Shown in pieces: positions 5,304 through 5,723 of a stretch of DNA of 5,723 nucleotides (positions are counted from its first letter, which is position 1; each line of letters opens with the position of its first letter). The stretch is taken from contig JAITVB010000126.1 of assembly GCA_031286025.1 (NCBI GenBank), positions 1 to 5,723 on the forward strand, in the 5' to 3' direction. The DNA is from Rikenellaceae bacterium. Lineage in GTDB: Bacteria; Bacteroidota; Bacteroidia; Bacteroidales; Rikenellaceae. A program made the position numbers and the translations under genes. The notes below the pieces were generated by a model. It made no database searches and was not told where the DNA came from. It saw only the letters and a program-made list of their open reading frames with translations.

Positions 5304-5723
5304 ATGAAAAAAGCGATTATATTCGATATGGACGGCGTGTTGGTCGACAACCGCGACGTCCATATGGAAGCCTTTGAAACTTTTGCGGAGCGCCACGGCC
5401 TGACTGTCACCCGCGACCGGCTGTTGCTCACTTTCGGCAAAACCAACGACCAAATTTTTGACGCCCTCTTCGGCGAAGGCCGCTTCACGACAGAAGAAAA
5501 ATACGCGATGGGCATCGAAAAGGAGATCATCTACCGCGAAATTTTTGAAAAGAGGATCGAGCCTGCCCCCGGTTTAGTGAAGTTGCTGAGAGGGTTGAAA
5601 TCCAAAGGAGTGAAAATGGCTGTCGGCTCATCGGGCCCGCTGTCCAACGTCGAATTCGTGCTCGAACGCTGCGGCATTTCGGAATACTTCGGCGCGTTGG
5701 CCCACGGCGGGATCATTTCCAAG
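5304..5723 (+). CDS. HAD-superfamily hydrolase, beta-phosphoglucomutase-like, 3' end missing
   Basis: An ATG at 5304 opens a frame that stays open to the window end, giving 140 residues. FDMDGVLVDN at residues 7-16 is HAD motif I, with nucleophile D8 and acid/base D10. A helical cap follows (about 20-85, with FGKTNDQIF at 44-52). PAPGLVKLLRGLKSKGVKMA at 88-106 leads into VGSSGP at 107-112, motif II, with S109 the probable phosphate-binding residue. VEFVLERCGISEYFGA is the usual stretch before motif III, and the window ends at about the place where the catalytic lysine (GKP) would come. The C1-type helical cap fits the beta-phosphoglucomutase/phosphoglycolate phosphatase subfamily (HAD-IA). 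The substrate cannot be told. It is divergent from the thioredoxin-like gene with a 114-bp shared control region. Confidence 0.9.
   Translation, partial: MKKAIIFDMDGVLVDNRDVHMEAFETFAERHGLTVTRDRLLLTFGKTNDQIFDALFGEGRFTTEEKYAMGIEKEIIYREIFEKRIEPAPGLVKLLRGLKSKGVKMAVGSSGPLSNVEFVLERCGISEYFGALAHGGIISK

Noticed and set aside
5190..5453. 88-residue N-terminal extension of the thioredoxin-like protein
   Set aside because: It would run antisense through the HAD gene and bury the signal peptide that begins at the ATG at 5189.
1..5723. CRISPR array, insertion sequence, tRNA, phage or toxin-antitoxin genes
   Set aside because: No regularly spaced repeats, transposase motifs, terminal repeats, cloverleaf sequences or small paired toxin-like genes were seen; the window reads as ordinary chromosomal genes.

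Overview
The window looks like a chromosomal segment from a member of the Bacteroidota, most likely order Bacteroidales; Rikenellaceae/Alistipes-like is a guess from protein wording and the G/C-rich third codon positions. The main evidence is promoter structure. Five gene starts have a TAnnTTTG-type -7 box (one deviates at its last base), which is the signature of the Bacteroidota primary sigma factor. Most of these have a TTG/TTTG-like element about 19-22 bp upstream. Start codons are preceded by A-rich leaders without Shine-Dalgarno sequences.

Layout from left to right: (1) the first 19 codons of a minus-strand gene cut by the window edge; (2) rpsO (ribosomal protein S15) on the minus strand, with its own promoter and a 15-bp perfect hairpin behind it; (3) a minus-strand hexuronate catabolism operon in which an SDR-type D-mannonate oxidoreductase is followed by mannonate dehydratase uxuA, with an 8-bp inverted repeat between them and a probable terminator after uxuA; (4) a roughly 410-bp divergent intergenic region with two promoters and a possible small or remnant ORF; (5) a 56-residue 2[4Fe-4S] ferredoxin on the plus strand with a clear promoter and a strong intrinsic terminator; (6) a minus-strand pair, a secreted DUF4369/thioredoxin-like protein followed by a YhcH/YjgK/YiaL-family protein; (7) a divergent promoter region with two short palindromes, then the 5' part of a plus-strand HAD-family phosphatase/phosphoglucomutase cut by the right edge.

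Functionally, the SDR and UxuA form two consecutive steps: D-fructuronate is interconverted with D-mannonate by the SDR, and D-mannonate is dehydrated to 2-keto-3-deoxy-D-gluconate by UxuA. No kinase, aldolase, isomerase, transporter or regulator of the pathway is in the window. YhcH-family proteins are also linked to sugar-acid metabolism, but this one is separated from the uxu operon by the ferredoxin unit. I found no mobile element, CRISPR array, tRNA or rRNA, and nothing that amounts to a convincing undescribed system. The most unusual items are the single-cysteine CPGS active site of the thioredoxin-like protein, the symmetric palindromes between two divergent promoters, and the inter-gene inverted repeat in the uxu operon.
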